From Kiritimatiellia bacterium (lineage in GTDB: Bacteria; Verrucomicrobiota; Kiritimatiellia; RFP12; DVOR01): a DNA stretch of 18,475 bases. The stretch covers positions 1 to 18,475 of the forward strand of contig CAAGNN010000184.1 of assembly GCA_900771325.1 (NCBI GenBank). Reading direction: 5' to 3'. The translations under genes and the position numbers were made by a program. Positions 6,069 to 14,030 of this stretch are shown piece after piece. Position 1 is the first letter of the stretch. Each line of letters opens with the position of its first letter. Under the pieces are notes generated by a model, which saw only the letters and a list, made by a program, of their open reading frames with translations, made no database searches and was not told the DNA's origin.

Positions 6069-7190
6069 TTACTTGGCGTAGCGGGCGATGATTGCTTCCA
6101 TCTTGTCGGCCTGGTCTTCCATACTCTGCACCATCTTGAGCTGGGTACGGCAGCGGTCAACGTTGTGGCCCGGGCGCTTGATGTGGAAGTAGGTGTCGCC
6201 CGAGAGGTAGTCGGTGAGGAAGCGGATGCCGATGGTCATCGTGATCAGGCGCGCAGAGAAGGCGAGCTCCTCCTTCTCGGCCGGCACGAGGAACTTGGCC
6301 CCGCGGCAATAGCCCTTGGCAATTGCCTCGAACATATCCAGGCGCGAGTAGACCTTGGAGAGGTCCTGCTCGTCCTCGGCGGCGTTGGCGGTGGCCGTGC
6401 GGCACATATCGCCGAAGTCGTAGAGGGCCAGACCGGGCATCACGGTGTCGAGGTCAATCACGCAAATGCCCTTGCCGGTGGCGTCGTCGAGCATCACATT
6501 GTTGAGCTTGGTGTCGTTGTGCGTGACGCGCTCAGGAATCTCGCCCTTGGCGCTACGCTCCAACAGACGACCGAAGGTGTTGGCGCGCGACTCGACAAAG
6601 TCAATTTCGGCCTTGACATCCTTGGCGCGGTTGAAGGCATCCTTCTGGATGGCGGCCTGGAGGGCCTCATAGCGCTTGACGGTGTTGTGGAAGTTGGGGA
6701 TGGTCTCGTGCAGACGCGGGCTGGTGAGGTCGGAGACCATATTCTGGAAGTCGGCGAAGGCCTCGCCCACGAGTTCGGCCTGCTGAGTACTCTGGATCTG
6801 ATCGTAGGTCCGCGCCCCCTCCACGAAGATGTACATACGCCACCAGTTGCCATTCTCGTCGTGGTGGACCGGCTCGCCCTGCTGCGAAAGGATGAGCGTC
6901 AGCGTCCGGCGGGAGATATCGGCCACGCCCTGCGCGCGCAGTTTGTCGGCAATACACCGCGTCACGCGCAAAATATTCTGCTGCACATTCGCCGGCTGCG
7001 TAAAGACGTGATGGTTAATGCGCTGAAGCAGATAGTGCATCTGCGCGCCGCCAACAGAATAGGTAATCTGATAGGTGTCATTAATGTGGCCGCTGCCATA
7101 CGGGCACCCGCTCACAAAGTCACCATACACCTGAAACGCGGAAGAGATCTCCTTCAGTTCCTGCTGCGTAGCCTTACCAAGCTCTGCCAT
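6069..7190 (-). CDS. N-acetylhexosamine 1-kinase-like phosphotransferase (copy 2)
   Basis: This 373-residue APH-fold kinase is first in the nagB operon and a paralogue of the gene that follows it. It has YGSGHINDTY (31-40), YLLQRINHHVF (about 53-63), catalytic loop THNDTKLNN (223-231, Asp226) and VIDLDTVMPGLALYDFGDM (about 244-262). NahK-type enzymes make hexosamine 1-phosphates that can be turned into UDP-sugars. The ATG at 7190 is preferred over 7217 because AAAGGA lies 8 bases before it, and because the predicted transcription start near 7222 would leave almost no leader for the earlier ATG. It may act on GlcNAc, GalNAc or a related sugar; the exact substrate cannot be seen from the sequence. 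Confidence 0.82.
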   Translation of the reverse strand: MAELGKATQQELKEISSAFQVYGDFVSGCPYGSGHINDTYQITYSVGGAQMHYLLQRINHHVFTQPANVQQNILRVTRCIADKLRAQGVADISRRTLTLILSQQGEPVHHDENGNWWRMYIFVEGARTYDQIQSTQQAELVGEAFADFQNMVSDLTSPRLHETIPNFHNTVKRYEALQAAIQKDAFNRAKDVKAEIDFVESRANTFGRLLERSAKGEIPERVTHNDTKLNNVMLDDATGKGICVIDLDTVMPGLALYDFGDMCRTATANAAEDEQDLSKVYSRLDMFEAIAKGYCRGAKFLVPAEKEELAFSARLITMTIGIRFLTDYLSGDTYFHIKRPGHNVDRCRTQLKMVQSMEDQADKMEAIIARYAK

Positions 7191-7228
7191 AAAATCCATC
7201 CTTTCAATAACGGACATTCAATGCCCAC

Positions 7229-7257
7229 ACTATACCACAGCGACCCCCCACTTGCAA
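7229..7257 (-). promoter_or_regulatory. Promoter of the nahK-nahK-nagB operon
   Basis: On the minus strand TTGCAA (7257-7252) and TATAGT (7234-7229) are separated by exactly 17 bp, and the -10 is preceded by TGTGG (extended -10). This is the clearest promoter in the window. Transcription would start near 7222. Confidence 0.65.
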
Positions 7258-7322
7258 GCCAAAGTTGCGCCTTTGGCGCGCCGAATTACCCTGGCCTGCC
7301 CTCCCGACCCGCCCCGGGTGGA

Positions 7323-7355
7323 TTTCTCGATAGGCGATAGACGATAGACGAGAAA
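7323..7355. repeat. Short 7-bp tandem repeat inside an inverted repeat
   Basis: TCGATAG, GCGATAG and ACGATAG follow one another with a 7-bp period, framed by TTTCTCG (7323-7329) and CGAGAAA (7349-7355). It lies past the last recognisable cas3 sequence and beside a CCCCGGG motif (7313-7319) of the family C type. It may mark a deletion or rearrangement end point, or a weak hairpin. Confidence 0.45.
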
Positions 7356-7364
7356 GCTGTCGCC

Positions 7365-8092
7365 GGAGGTTGAAAGCCCGGCAAGGTGGGCTGCGTTGCC
7401 GTCGAAAGCACCCAGCTGGTGTCGTAGTTTGCGGCCAACTCCGCCAACTGCGCGAAGAAACGCTCGGCCAATTCTGCCAACGGCCGATACCCGCCCCGCG
7501 CCTGGGCCCGCGCGCCATCCATAAAGCGCTCGGTGTCCAGAAAGTCTGCGTCCACCAGGCAGGAATAGTGCATCCGCAGCCAAAAGGCGAGGCTGCGCTC
7601 CGTCAGGGGAAAGGGCTTCTGCCGGGGCAACTGCAAGGCCGCCGCGTGCGCCGCTAGCCACGCCTGAACCTCCGGCTCCTCAAGCTGCGCGCGCTCCTCG
7701 GCCAAGCGCACATATAGCGCCCCATTCGGCGTCTGCCCGCCCTCCCAATCGGGCAACCCCGCGTGGTGGCCAGCCAGAAGTAGGCCAGCAATTGACCAAC
7801 GGGCCCCCACTGCGCCTTCGCCCAACACGCGCCCACGCCCGAGTGGCCGTGCCTGGCGGCATCATTGGCTTCATCGGTCAGCCCATTGTGCGGGCCAAGT
7901 AGGCCTGAAGGCGCGCCGACTCTTCCCCGCATCGTGGAGATGCCCCAGCAACGCCGCCCAAGCGCCCGACCCAAAGGCCTCGGCAAACTGCCTGGCCAGT
8001 GCTGCCACCTGCCGACTATGCGCCTCCAACGTCTGCCACTGTTCGCGCGGCCTCTCCGCCAGACTATGCGCGCAACACACCTGCTCCGTCAC
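7365..8092 (-). pseudogene. cas3: Decayed CRISPR-associated cas3 (HD domain relic, helicase core deleted)
   Basis: Remains of a Cas3 HD-nuclease/helicase, the effector nuclease of type I CRISPR systems. The start, probably GTG 8092, gives TEQVCCAHSL, then QTLEAHSRQVAALARQFAE and LLGHLHDAGK, the Cas3 HD motif. The reading then shifts frame near 7900-7925 (an in-frame stop at 7871-7873 would otherwise end it), continues as DEANDAARHGHSGVGA through WGPVGQLLAY, and returns to the first frame near 7775-7790 at LAGHHAGLPDW. It goes on to LAFWLRMHYSCLVDADFLDTE, then passes almost directly to LSTATQPTLPGF. That last piece resembles helicase motif III, which normally lies far downstream of Walker A and DEAH; both are missing, as is the C-terminal helicase half. 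So there are two compensating frameshifts, an internal deletion and a truncated end. No cas5, cas7, cas8, cas1, cas2 or CRISPR array is in the window. Confidence 0.7.
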
Positions 8093-8159
8093 CTCAACCG
8101 CTCCAACACTAAACTCGCCTAAGGGGGAACCTCCAGCGAGCACTTTCTGCCACGAGTGT

Positions 8160-8183
8160 AGTATACCCACCCTGCTTTGTCAA
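8160..8183 (-). promoter_or_regulatory. Possible fossil promoter of the cas3 relic (12-bp spacer)
   Basis: A perfect TTGACA (8183-8178) and a TATACT (8165-8160) lie in the correct order upstream of the cas3 relic, but only 12 bp apart, too short for a normal sigma70 promoter. A small deletion in a once working promoter would explain this. The TATACT alone could still work as a weak -10. Confidence 0.3.
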
Positions 8184-8259
8184 TCCGCGCAGGGGGCGCT
8201 TACGGGGTTGGTGCGAGCTCTGCCTAATGCGACGGAGCAGCTTGTCGTCCGAGCCAGCG

Positions 8260-9348
8260 TTAGGCTTTGTGCTGCTGGCGGTCTAGGTGGTGGAGGAGGG
8301 CGGTGAGGAGGAGGGCGACGGTGGCGGTGTGGAAGAGGGGAGAGTAGGCGTTGCCCAGGAGGTGGGGGATGCCTTGGGTGAGGGTGGCGGCGAGGGCATC
8401 GAAGGGGGCGCGGAAGCCTTCCATACAGAGATAGGCGAGGAGGGCGTGGCGGCCGTAGAGCGTCAGAAGGCCCCAGCCGCGACGGAAGCCGAGGAGGTCG
8501 GCCACCAGGTAGAGCGCGCCCAGGGCCAGGATGCCCCACCCCATTGCCTGCAGGGTGAAACTGAGGGTGAAGATGCGCTTGATGGCCGGCTCCCAGAGGC
8601 CGAGAAGGAGTCCGCCGCCGAGACATCCGCCGCCGAGGAGGGCGAGGGCGAGGAGTTTGCGCCAGGGCTCCAGACGCGGCGAGCGGAGGAGGTCGGTGCA
8701 GTGCATGCCGCAGAGGGTCATTGCGCCAAACATCATCGTGGTGAGGCACCAGGAATAGTCGCCCGAGCTGCTCGGGAAGACCCAGCGCTCCACGCGGATG
8801 GCGAAGTTACCGGTGGGCGAGTAGTCGCCCAGGGTGGCCAGGAGCAGCGCATAGCCGCCGGCGAGGGTGACGGTGAGGGCCAAGCGCATCCAGGCGCGCG
8901 GCAGGAGGAGGGCCAGGGCGGCGATGAGGTAGCCGGCGGCGATGGCTTGCAGGGTGTTGGTGTAGAAGGCAAAGTGGGCCCAGTTGAGGGAAAGCAGGTT
9001 GCCTTGGACGACCATCCCCAGCAGCCAGAGCAGCGCCACGCGCCCGAGGATATGGCGCCAAAAGCGCACTCCGGGCCGACCGCCCTCCAGCCGTTTGGGT
9101 AGGGCGAAGGGGACCGCCGCCCCGCACATAAAGATGAACCACGGCATAATGAGGTCCCAGGCCGTCAGCCCCTCCCAGGGCATGTGGACCAACTGCCGCT
9201 CCAGCCAAGCGGGCACCCCCCACACGCGCTGGCAGGCCCACAACAGAGGTCCGACAACGGTCAGGAAGAGCATATCCAGCCCGCGCATCAGGTCGAGGGC
9301 CATCAAGCGCGAGCTGGAGGAGCTTGCCATTGCGGAGCGGTCAGCCAA
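8260..9348 (-). CDS. Polytopic membrane protein, DUF5009/NagX-like (heparan-alpha-glucosaminide acetyltransferase family)
   Basis: Integral membrane protein of up to 362 residues with about ten hydrophobic segments. It has the family opening RLMALDLMRGLDMLFL (about residues 14-29) and the segment LTAWDLIMPWFIFMCGAAVPFALPKR. Relatives of HGSNAT/NagX (COG4299, DUF5009) are thought to move acetyl groups across the membrane onto amino sugars or act in sugar uptake loci; bacterial roles are poorly known. The start is uncertain: TTG at 9348 has GGGAG upstream and directly abuts the TAA of the preceding gene (TAATTG), whereas ATG at 9330 lacks a clear ribosome binding site. Coupling to the glycosidase gene suggests a joint role in glycan use. 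Confidence 0.7.
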   Translation of the reverse strand: MADRSAMASSSSSRLMALDLMRGLDMLFLTVVGPLLWACQRVWGVPAWLERQLVHMPWEGLTAWDLIMPWFIFMCGAAVPFALPKRLEGGRPGVRFWRHILGRVALLWLLGMVVQGNLLSLNWAHFAFYTNTLQAIAAGYLIAALALLLPRAWMRLALTVTLAGGYALLLATLGDYSPTGNFAIRVERWVFPSSSGDYSWCLTTMMFGAMTLCGMHCTDLLRSPRLEPWRKLLALALLGGGCLGGGLLLGLWEPAIKRIFTLSFTLQAMGWGILALGALYLVADLLGFRRGWGLLTLYGRHALLAYLCMEGFRAPFDALAATLTQGIPHLLGNAYSPLFHTATVALLLTALLHHLDRQQHKA

Positions 9349-11625
9349 TTAGAGCTCCCACTCGATGAGGCGCACGCCGAAGGGCTCGAGGGCGATCTCG
9401 CGGGCTTCATCGGTGGCGGCAAAGGTCGGCACGGCGGCCTCGGGGTCGGAAGAATAGACCACCTTCTGGCTGCGAATCTTGGTGCCGTGCGCGGCCTTGG
9501 GCATCTCGAGGAGCGCGTCGGGGGTCACCGTGACGGACTGGGGCTTATCGCTCGGGTTGCGGAGGATGGCGATGCCCTTGGCCTTGCCAAGGGAGGCGTA
9601 GCCATAGACGTTGTAGCTGTTGCCGGGGCCCTGCGGGTCGCCCAAGACCCAGTGAACATCGCGCAGGGTCTCTTCGTTGGCGCGCAGCCACTTGATGCCG
9701 TCGGCGAGGATGTCCCACCACTGCGGGTGCATCAGCGAGGGGGTGATGTAGTATTCCTGCAATCCGGTGCCGCACGCCACGCCCATCCAGACCTCGTTGG
9801 CGAAGGCGCGGGTGGAGGCCGGCGAGTTGCTGCGGTCCATACAGGCGGGCGGGCCCTTCTTGCCCACGATGATGCCGTGCATCATCATCGAGTTGAGCGG
9901 GAAGAGCGGGCAAGGGGCGGCAAAGCGGTCGTAGATCTTGTTGTCGCGATAGGTAATCCAGCGCTCGCGCTGCGGGCCAGGGCCAAGGCCCTCCCAGTCG
10001 TTGCCGCCGCGCCAGATGCTATCGGCCCACATCACCCAGAAGGGCGAAGCCCAGGTGCCGACGGTGGCATTGATGAAGACATCCTGCTTGGCTGCGCGCA
10101 GCTCCTCGATGAGTTTGACAACGGCACGGAGATCGGCCGCGTGTTGGGCGGAGGCACCGGTGGCATCCGATCCCGAGCCCATACGGTCGAACTTAAACAT
10201 ATTCATATCATACTGCTTGATCATGTCCACGCAACGGTCGCGGAAGGCAGCATAATACTTCGGGCGCGAGAGGCGCATGAGCCCCTCATTAGGCTCCAGG
10301 ATGCCCGCCTGCTTGGCATAGCGCACACGCGCAGCATGCGAACCGCCATAACCGCCACAGGGGCTCAGCCAAGCGGAAATGGAGGCACCATCCTTGTGCG
10401 CCTCGTCAGCCAACGCCTTGAAGCCGTTGGGGAAGCCGGGGTGGAAATCCCAGAGCGAATCCCAGTTGTCCCAGCCGTCATCCCAGAGGTAGGAATCGAT
10501 ATGAACGCCACGCGCGCCGAGCTCCTTGCGGAAGGCCTGCATCGAGGCCAAACACTCGGCCTCGTTCATCCGCTTGTCCCAGGGGGCATCATTGCGATTG
10601 ATGCACACATCGTACCACGAGTTGTAGTGCGGGAAGACGCGGTAGGGGTGCGCGCGCTCCTCCTCCAAGTAGGCCTGGAAGGCGCGGCGAAGCTGGCTCT
10701 TCTCCTTGACCGTGCCATAGACCACCGCGTAGCTCCACGTTTCGCCCGGACCAATGCTGTCGGCAATCGGGATAATGCCGCTAATCATCTGCTCGCCCGA
10801 GAGGGCCGTGCCGCCCAACGCGACCTCGCCGCGCGTATTGGGCGTGCGGTTATCCCCCTCGTAGCCGAAGGTGACGCGCACCGTCTGCTTGCCGGCGGGT
10901 ACGCCCTTGAGGGTGTAGACATTCTGCGAAGCCTTGCCGCCGGTGAAGCCCGCGTGCGCATCGGCAATCGCGGTGCCCACCAGCTCCACCTTCGCCAGGT
11001 CGGTGCGATGGTTGCCGCCGGTGTATTGGAAGGTGAGCGTCAGGTCGCCGGACTTTGTGACCACGGGAAACTCCCACGTCCCCTTGGCCACATCCTGGGC
11101 CGTCCAAGCGAACTTGGCATCAGGCCGACCGACCGAAAGCTTGGCCATCGGGTGCTCCACGGCCAGATACGCGCAGGAGCCATCCTCCGCCTCAGCCACA
11201 ATCACCGAGCCATCGGTATTGCCGGAGATCGAAAGTTGCATCTCCTCGGCCACCGGCATTGAGAAGGCCACAATCCGATCAATCCCGATGGGCGAGCGCG
11301 TCACATTCGTGAGGTTCATCACCACGCGCGAATACTCCAGCGCTTCATTCGACACCACGGTGAGCGTGTAGCGCAATCCGCACGACTCCTGCGCCTTGGT
11401 CTTGACCACCTCCGCCTTGCGCGTCTGCCGCTCCGAGAGCTTCGCGGCCGAAGCCTTGCCCGGCAGCATCGTCTCCACCGTCTCCCAACTGCCGTGCTTG
11501 TCCATCACAATCTCGGGGCGGATCACCGTTCCATCTTGCAAGACAATCTCCGTGCCCGGGTCGCCGCACCCGGCCATCAACCCAGCCAACGCGGCCAGTC
11601 CAACCAAACCTGTCCAATAACGCAT
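9349..11625 (-). CDS. Secreted lipoprotein glycoside hydrolase, GH36 / alpha-galactosidase-like
   Basis: The 758-residue protein opens with a lipoprotein signal peptide, LAGLMAGC with the lipobox Cys20, so it should be anchored on the cell surface or in the periplasm. Residues about 30-300 are beta-rich, with a probable carbohydrate-binding segment (about 180-270). The catalytic barrel follows: HYNSWYD (333-339), YLWDDGWD (379-386), FKFD (477-480, Asp480 the likely nucleophile) and IWRGGNDW (537-544, Asp543 the likely acid/base), then a C-terminal beta domain. This pattern fits clan GH-D enzymes (alpha-galactosidase or alpha-N-acetylgalactosaminidase); the exact sugar is not evident. The ATG at 11625 follows AGGAGGA. 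A reading frame open to 11946 runs through the 22-bp repeats and is an artefact. Neighbouring amino-sugar genes suggest GalNAc- or GlcNAc-containing glycans. Confidence 0.8.
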   Translation of the reverse strand: MRYWTGLVGLAALAGLMAGCGDPGTEIVLQDGTVIRPEIVMDKHGSWETVETMLPGKASAAKLSERQTRKAEVVKTKAQESCGLRYTLTVVSNEALEYSRVVMNLTNVTRSPIGIDRIVAFSMPVAEEMQLSISGNTDGSVIVAEAEDGSCAYLAVEHPMAKLSVGRPDAKFAWTAQDVAKGTWEFPVVTKSGDLTLTFQYTGGNHRTDLAKVELVGTAIADAHAGFTGGKASQNVYTLKGVPAGKQTVRVTFGYEGDNRTPNTRGEVALGGTALSGEQMISGIIPIADSIGPGETWSYAVVYGTVKEKSQLRRAFQAYLEEERAHPYRVFPHYNSWYDVCINRNDAPWDKRMNEAECLASMQAFRKELGARGVHIDSYLWDDGWDNWDSLWDFHPGFPNGFKALADEAHKDGASISAWLSPCGGYGGSHAARVRYAKQAGILEPNEGLMRLSRPKYYAAFRDRCVDMIKQYDMNMFKFDRMGSGSDATGASAQHAADLRAVVKLIEELRAAKQDVFINATVGTWASPFWVMWADSIWRGGNDWEGLGPGPQRERWITYRDNKIYDRFAAPCPLFPLNSMMMHGIIVGKKGPPACMDRSNSPASTRAFANEVWMGVACGTGLQEYYITPSLMHPQWWDILADGIKWLRANEETLRDVHWVLGDPQGPGNSYNVYGYASLGKAKGIAILRNPSDKPQSVTVTPDALLEMPKAAHGTKIRSQKVVYSSDPEAAVPTFAATDEAREIALEPFGVRLIEWEL

Positions 11626-11671
11626 AACCATCCTCCTCAGAGAACCAAGACTAACAGAGCGAACGCCAAAG

Positions 11672-11700
11672 AGTATACACCATCTCGCACGAAAAGAAAA
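11672..11700 (-). promoter_or_regulatory. Predicted promoter of the lipoprotein glycosidase gene
   Basis: On the minus strand TATACT (11677-11672) is preceded by GGTG. A weak -35, TTTTCT (11700-11695), lies 17 bp upstream. The sequence around and after the -10 (GTATACTCTTTGGCGTTC) closely resembles that of the divergent pyrE promoter (GTATACTCTTGGCGTTC). Confidence 0.5.
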
Positions 11701-11720
11701 GTCGCCCGGCCCTCGCACTC

Positions 11721-11874
11721 GCCCCGGGTTGGCCTCGCATCCGCCCCGGGTTGCCCTCGCACTCGCCCCGGGTTGCCCTCGCACTCGCCCCGGGTTGGCC
11801 TCGCATCCGCCCCGGGTTGCCCCCGCATCCGCCCCGGGTTGGCCTCGCATCCGCCCCGGGTTGGTTTTGCACGG
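11721..11874. repeat. 22-bp tandem array, family C, seven units
   Basis: Seven contiguous units of exactly 22 bp begin at 11721, 11743, 11765, 11787, 11809, 11831 and 11853, each starting GCCCCGGGTTG. The second halves are of two main kinds: GCCTCGCATCC (units 1, 4 and 6) and CCCTCGCACTC (units 2 and 3). Unit 5 is a mix (CCCCCGCATCC) and unit 7 is diverged. A broken unit precedes the array at about 11703-11720. CCCGGG is palindromic. There are no spacers between units, so it is not a CRISPR array. The array lies between the divergent promoters of the glycosidase and pyrE. Because 22 is not a multiple of three, all frames read through it as Gly/Arg/Pro/Ala-rich peptides. Confidence 0.9.
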
Positions 11875-11890
11875 CCTGCTCCGCAGGCCG
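11872..11890. other. Hairpin at the right end of the 22-bp array
   Basis: CGGCCTGC (11872-11879) and GCAGGCCG (11883-11890) form a perfect 8-bp stem with loop TCC. It abuts the last repeat unit. No T-tract follows on the plus strand. It may be a terminator relic or a structural boundary of the array. The remaining 11891-12006 is GC-rich, with alternating CGCG/GTGTGCGCG, and shows no gene. Confidence 0.5.
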
Positions 11891-12006
11891 GTCCGGGCCT
11901 CGCGCGCGTGTGCGCGTGTACCTATATACAAATACGCCAGAGGCACACCTCACGCGGGCGCAACCCGCACCTTACGGTCCGCCGGGCCTTCTCGCGAGCG
12001 TGGGGG

Positions 12007-12035
12007 TGTGCAATGTGCGGCGGTTGTGGTATACT
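12007..12035 (+). promoter_or_regulatory. Predicted promoter of pyrE
   Basis: TATACT (12030-12035) is preceded by TTGTGG, an extended -10 (TGG-TATACT). The -35 position 17 bp upstream (TGTGCA, 12007-12012) is weak, as is common with extended -10 promoters. A ribosome binding site (GAAAGGGAAA) lies before the ATG at 12073. Confidence 0.55.
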
Positions 12036-12072
12036 CTTGGCGTTCTTCAGAGCCCATCAGAAAGGGAAAACG

Positions 12073-12648
12073 ATGACTGACGATGATGTGTTGGCAATCT
12101 TCAAGGAGACCAAGGCGCTCCTGGAGGGCCACTTTGAGTTGCGTTCCAAGCTCCATTCCAACCGCTATTTCCAGTGCGCCGAGGTGCTGCGTTGGCCGCA
12201 TCACGCCCAAACGCTCTGCGCCGAGTTGGCGCGCCGGATGAAGGGCGAGGCGGACATCGGGCCGGTGGACGGCGTGATTTCGCCGGCGCTGGGCGGCATT
12301 CTGGTGGGCCACGAGGTGGCCAAGGCCCTCGGCACGCAGTGCATCTTCGCCGAGAAGAACGCCGAGGGGATGCTCACGATGCGCCGCTTCAAGATCGTTC
12401 CCGGTCAGCGCTATGTGGTGGCCGAGGATGTGATTACGCGCGGCGGGCGCGTTCAGGAGACGATTGACATCGTGAAGGCGGCCGGCGGCGAGGTGGCTGC
12501 GGTGCTGGTGTTGGTCGATCGCTCCGGCGGGAAGGCGAAGTTCGACTATCCCACCTTTGCGCTCCTCCACATTGAGCCGCAGGTTTGGGAGCCGGCCGAC
12601 TGCCCGATGTGCAAGGCGGGCGAGCCCTTCGTCCATCCCGGCTCGTAA
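12073..12648 (+). CDS. pyrE: Orotate phosphoribosyltransferase
   Basis: Joins orotate to PRPP to make OMP in pyrimidine synthesis. The 191-residue protein has LRSKLHSNRYFQC (23-35), the GVISPALGGILVGHEVA substrate segment (67-83) and the PRPP-binding motif VVAEDVITRGGR (115-126). The C-terminal CPMCKAGEPFVHPGS is typical of one OPRT branch. Arg replaces the more usual second Thr in the motif (ITRGG rather than ITTGG). The start has AAGGGAA upstream and a promoter at 12007-12035. A frame open far upstream crosses the 22-bp repeats and is discounted. Confidence 0.9.
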   Translation: MTDDDVLAIFKETKALLEGHFELRSKLHSNRYFQCAEVLRWPHHAQTLCAELARRMKGEADIGPVDGVISPALGGILVGHEVAKALGTQCIFAEKNAEGMLTMRRFKIVPGQRYVVAEDVITRGGRVQETIDIVKAAGGEVAAVLVLVDRSGGKAKFDYPTFALLHIEPQVWEPADCPMCKAGEPFVHPGS

Positions 12649-12652
12649 GCTC

Positions 12653-12667
12653 TCGCCCGCAGGGCGA
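12653..12667 (+). other. Small hairpin between pyrE and the ABC ATPase gene
   Basis: TCGCCC, loop GCA, GGGCGA form a perfect 6-bp stem in the 26-bp gap between the pyrE stop and the TTG start of the next gene. It has no T-tract and ends 7 bp before that start, where it may mask or modulate ribosome binding. Confidence 0.4.
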
Positions 12668-12674
12668 ACCTACC

Positions 12675-13784
<1,110 letters not shown>

Positions 13785-13816
13785 CCGCGTCCATTCAACC
13801 TTGAAAGGAGACTGAT

Positions 13817-13954
13817 ATGAAGTATGTTTGCCAAGTTTGCGGGTACGTCTACGACCCGGCCGAGAATGACGGGATCCCCTTCGAGCAGCTGCCCGAAGAC
13901 TGGGTGTGCCCGACCTGCGGCGTCGGCAAGTCCGACTTTGCCGCTGCGGAGTAA
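13817..13954 (+). CDS. Rubredoxin
   Basis: Small cytoplasmic one-iron electron carrier of 45 residues. The two iron-binding pairs are CQVCGYVYD (Cys5, Cys8) and CPTCGVGK (Cys31, Cys34), with the conserved aromatic and Pro positions (YVYDP, EDWVCP). AAAGGAG precedes the ATG at 13817 and it has its own promoter. Rubredoxins commonly hand electrons to peroxide- or oxygen-reducing enzymes in anaerobes, which supports an anaerobic host. No partner reductase is nearby. Confidence 0.95.
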   Translation: MKYVCQVCGYVYDPAENDGIPFEQLPEDWVCPTCGVGKSDFAAAE

Positions 13955-13978
13955 TCGCGGCGCAGAGCGTAGCAAGCA

Positions 13979-14006
13979 CAACGCGGCGGAGAGTTCTGCC
14001 GCGTTG
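13979..14006 (+). terminator. Hairpin after rubredoxin, possible weak terminator
   Basis: CAACGCGGC (13979-13987) pairs with GCCGCGTTG (13998-14006) around a 10-base loop, 25 bp past the rubredoxin stop. Only a short T-run (GCGCTTTA) follows, so termination would be partial and could set the level of the transporter gene that starts 24 bp later. Confidence 0.5.
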
Positions 14007-14030
14007 CGCTTTAATCAGGAAGAGAGACGT

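Noticed and set aside
6024..7340. Open frame of 438 codons antisense to the upstream kinase gene
   Set aside because: It is a shadow of a gene with clear catalytic motifs and crosses that gene's promoter.
7286..7364. C-terminal continuation of the cas3 relic (SSIVYRLSRNPPGAGREGRPG)
   Set aside because: The frame runs on to 7286, but the residues come from a short 7-bp repeat and GC-rich DNA and do not resemble Cas3.
8222..8265. Terminator hairpin at the end of the membrane acyltransferase gene
   Set aside because: GCCTAATGC and GCGTTAGGC pair in 8 of 9 positions, but the 26-base loop and lack of a T-tract make it too weak to call.
11721..11874. CRISPR array
   Set aside because: Units are contiguous 22-bp repeats without unique spacers, and the nearby cas3 is a relic without adaptation genes.
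11626..11946. N-terminal extension of the glycosidase by about 107 residues
   Set aside because: The extension only translates the 22-bp repeats and precedes a perfect lipoprotein signal peptide with its own ribosome binding site and promoter.
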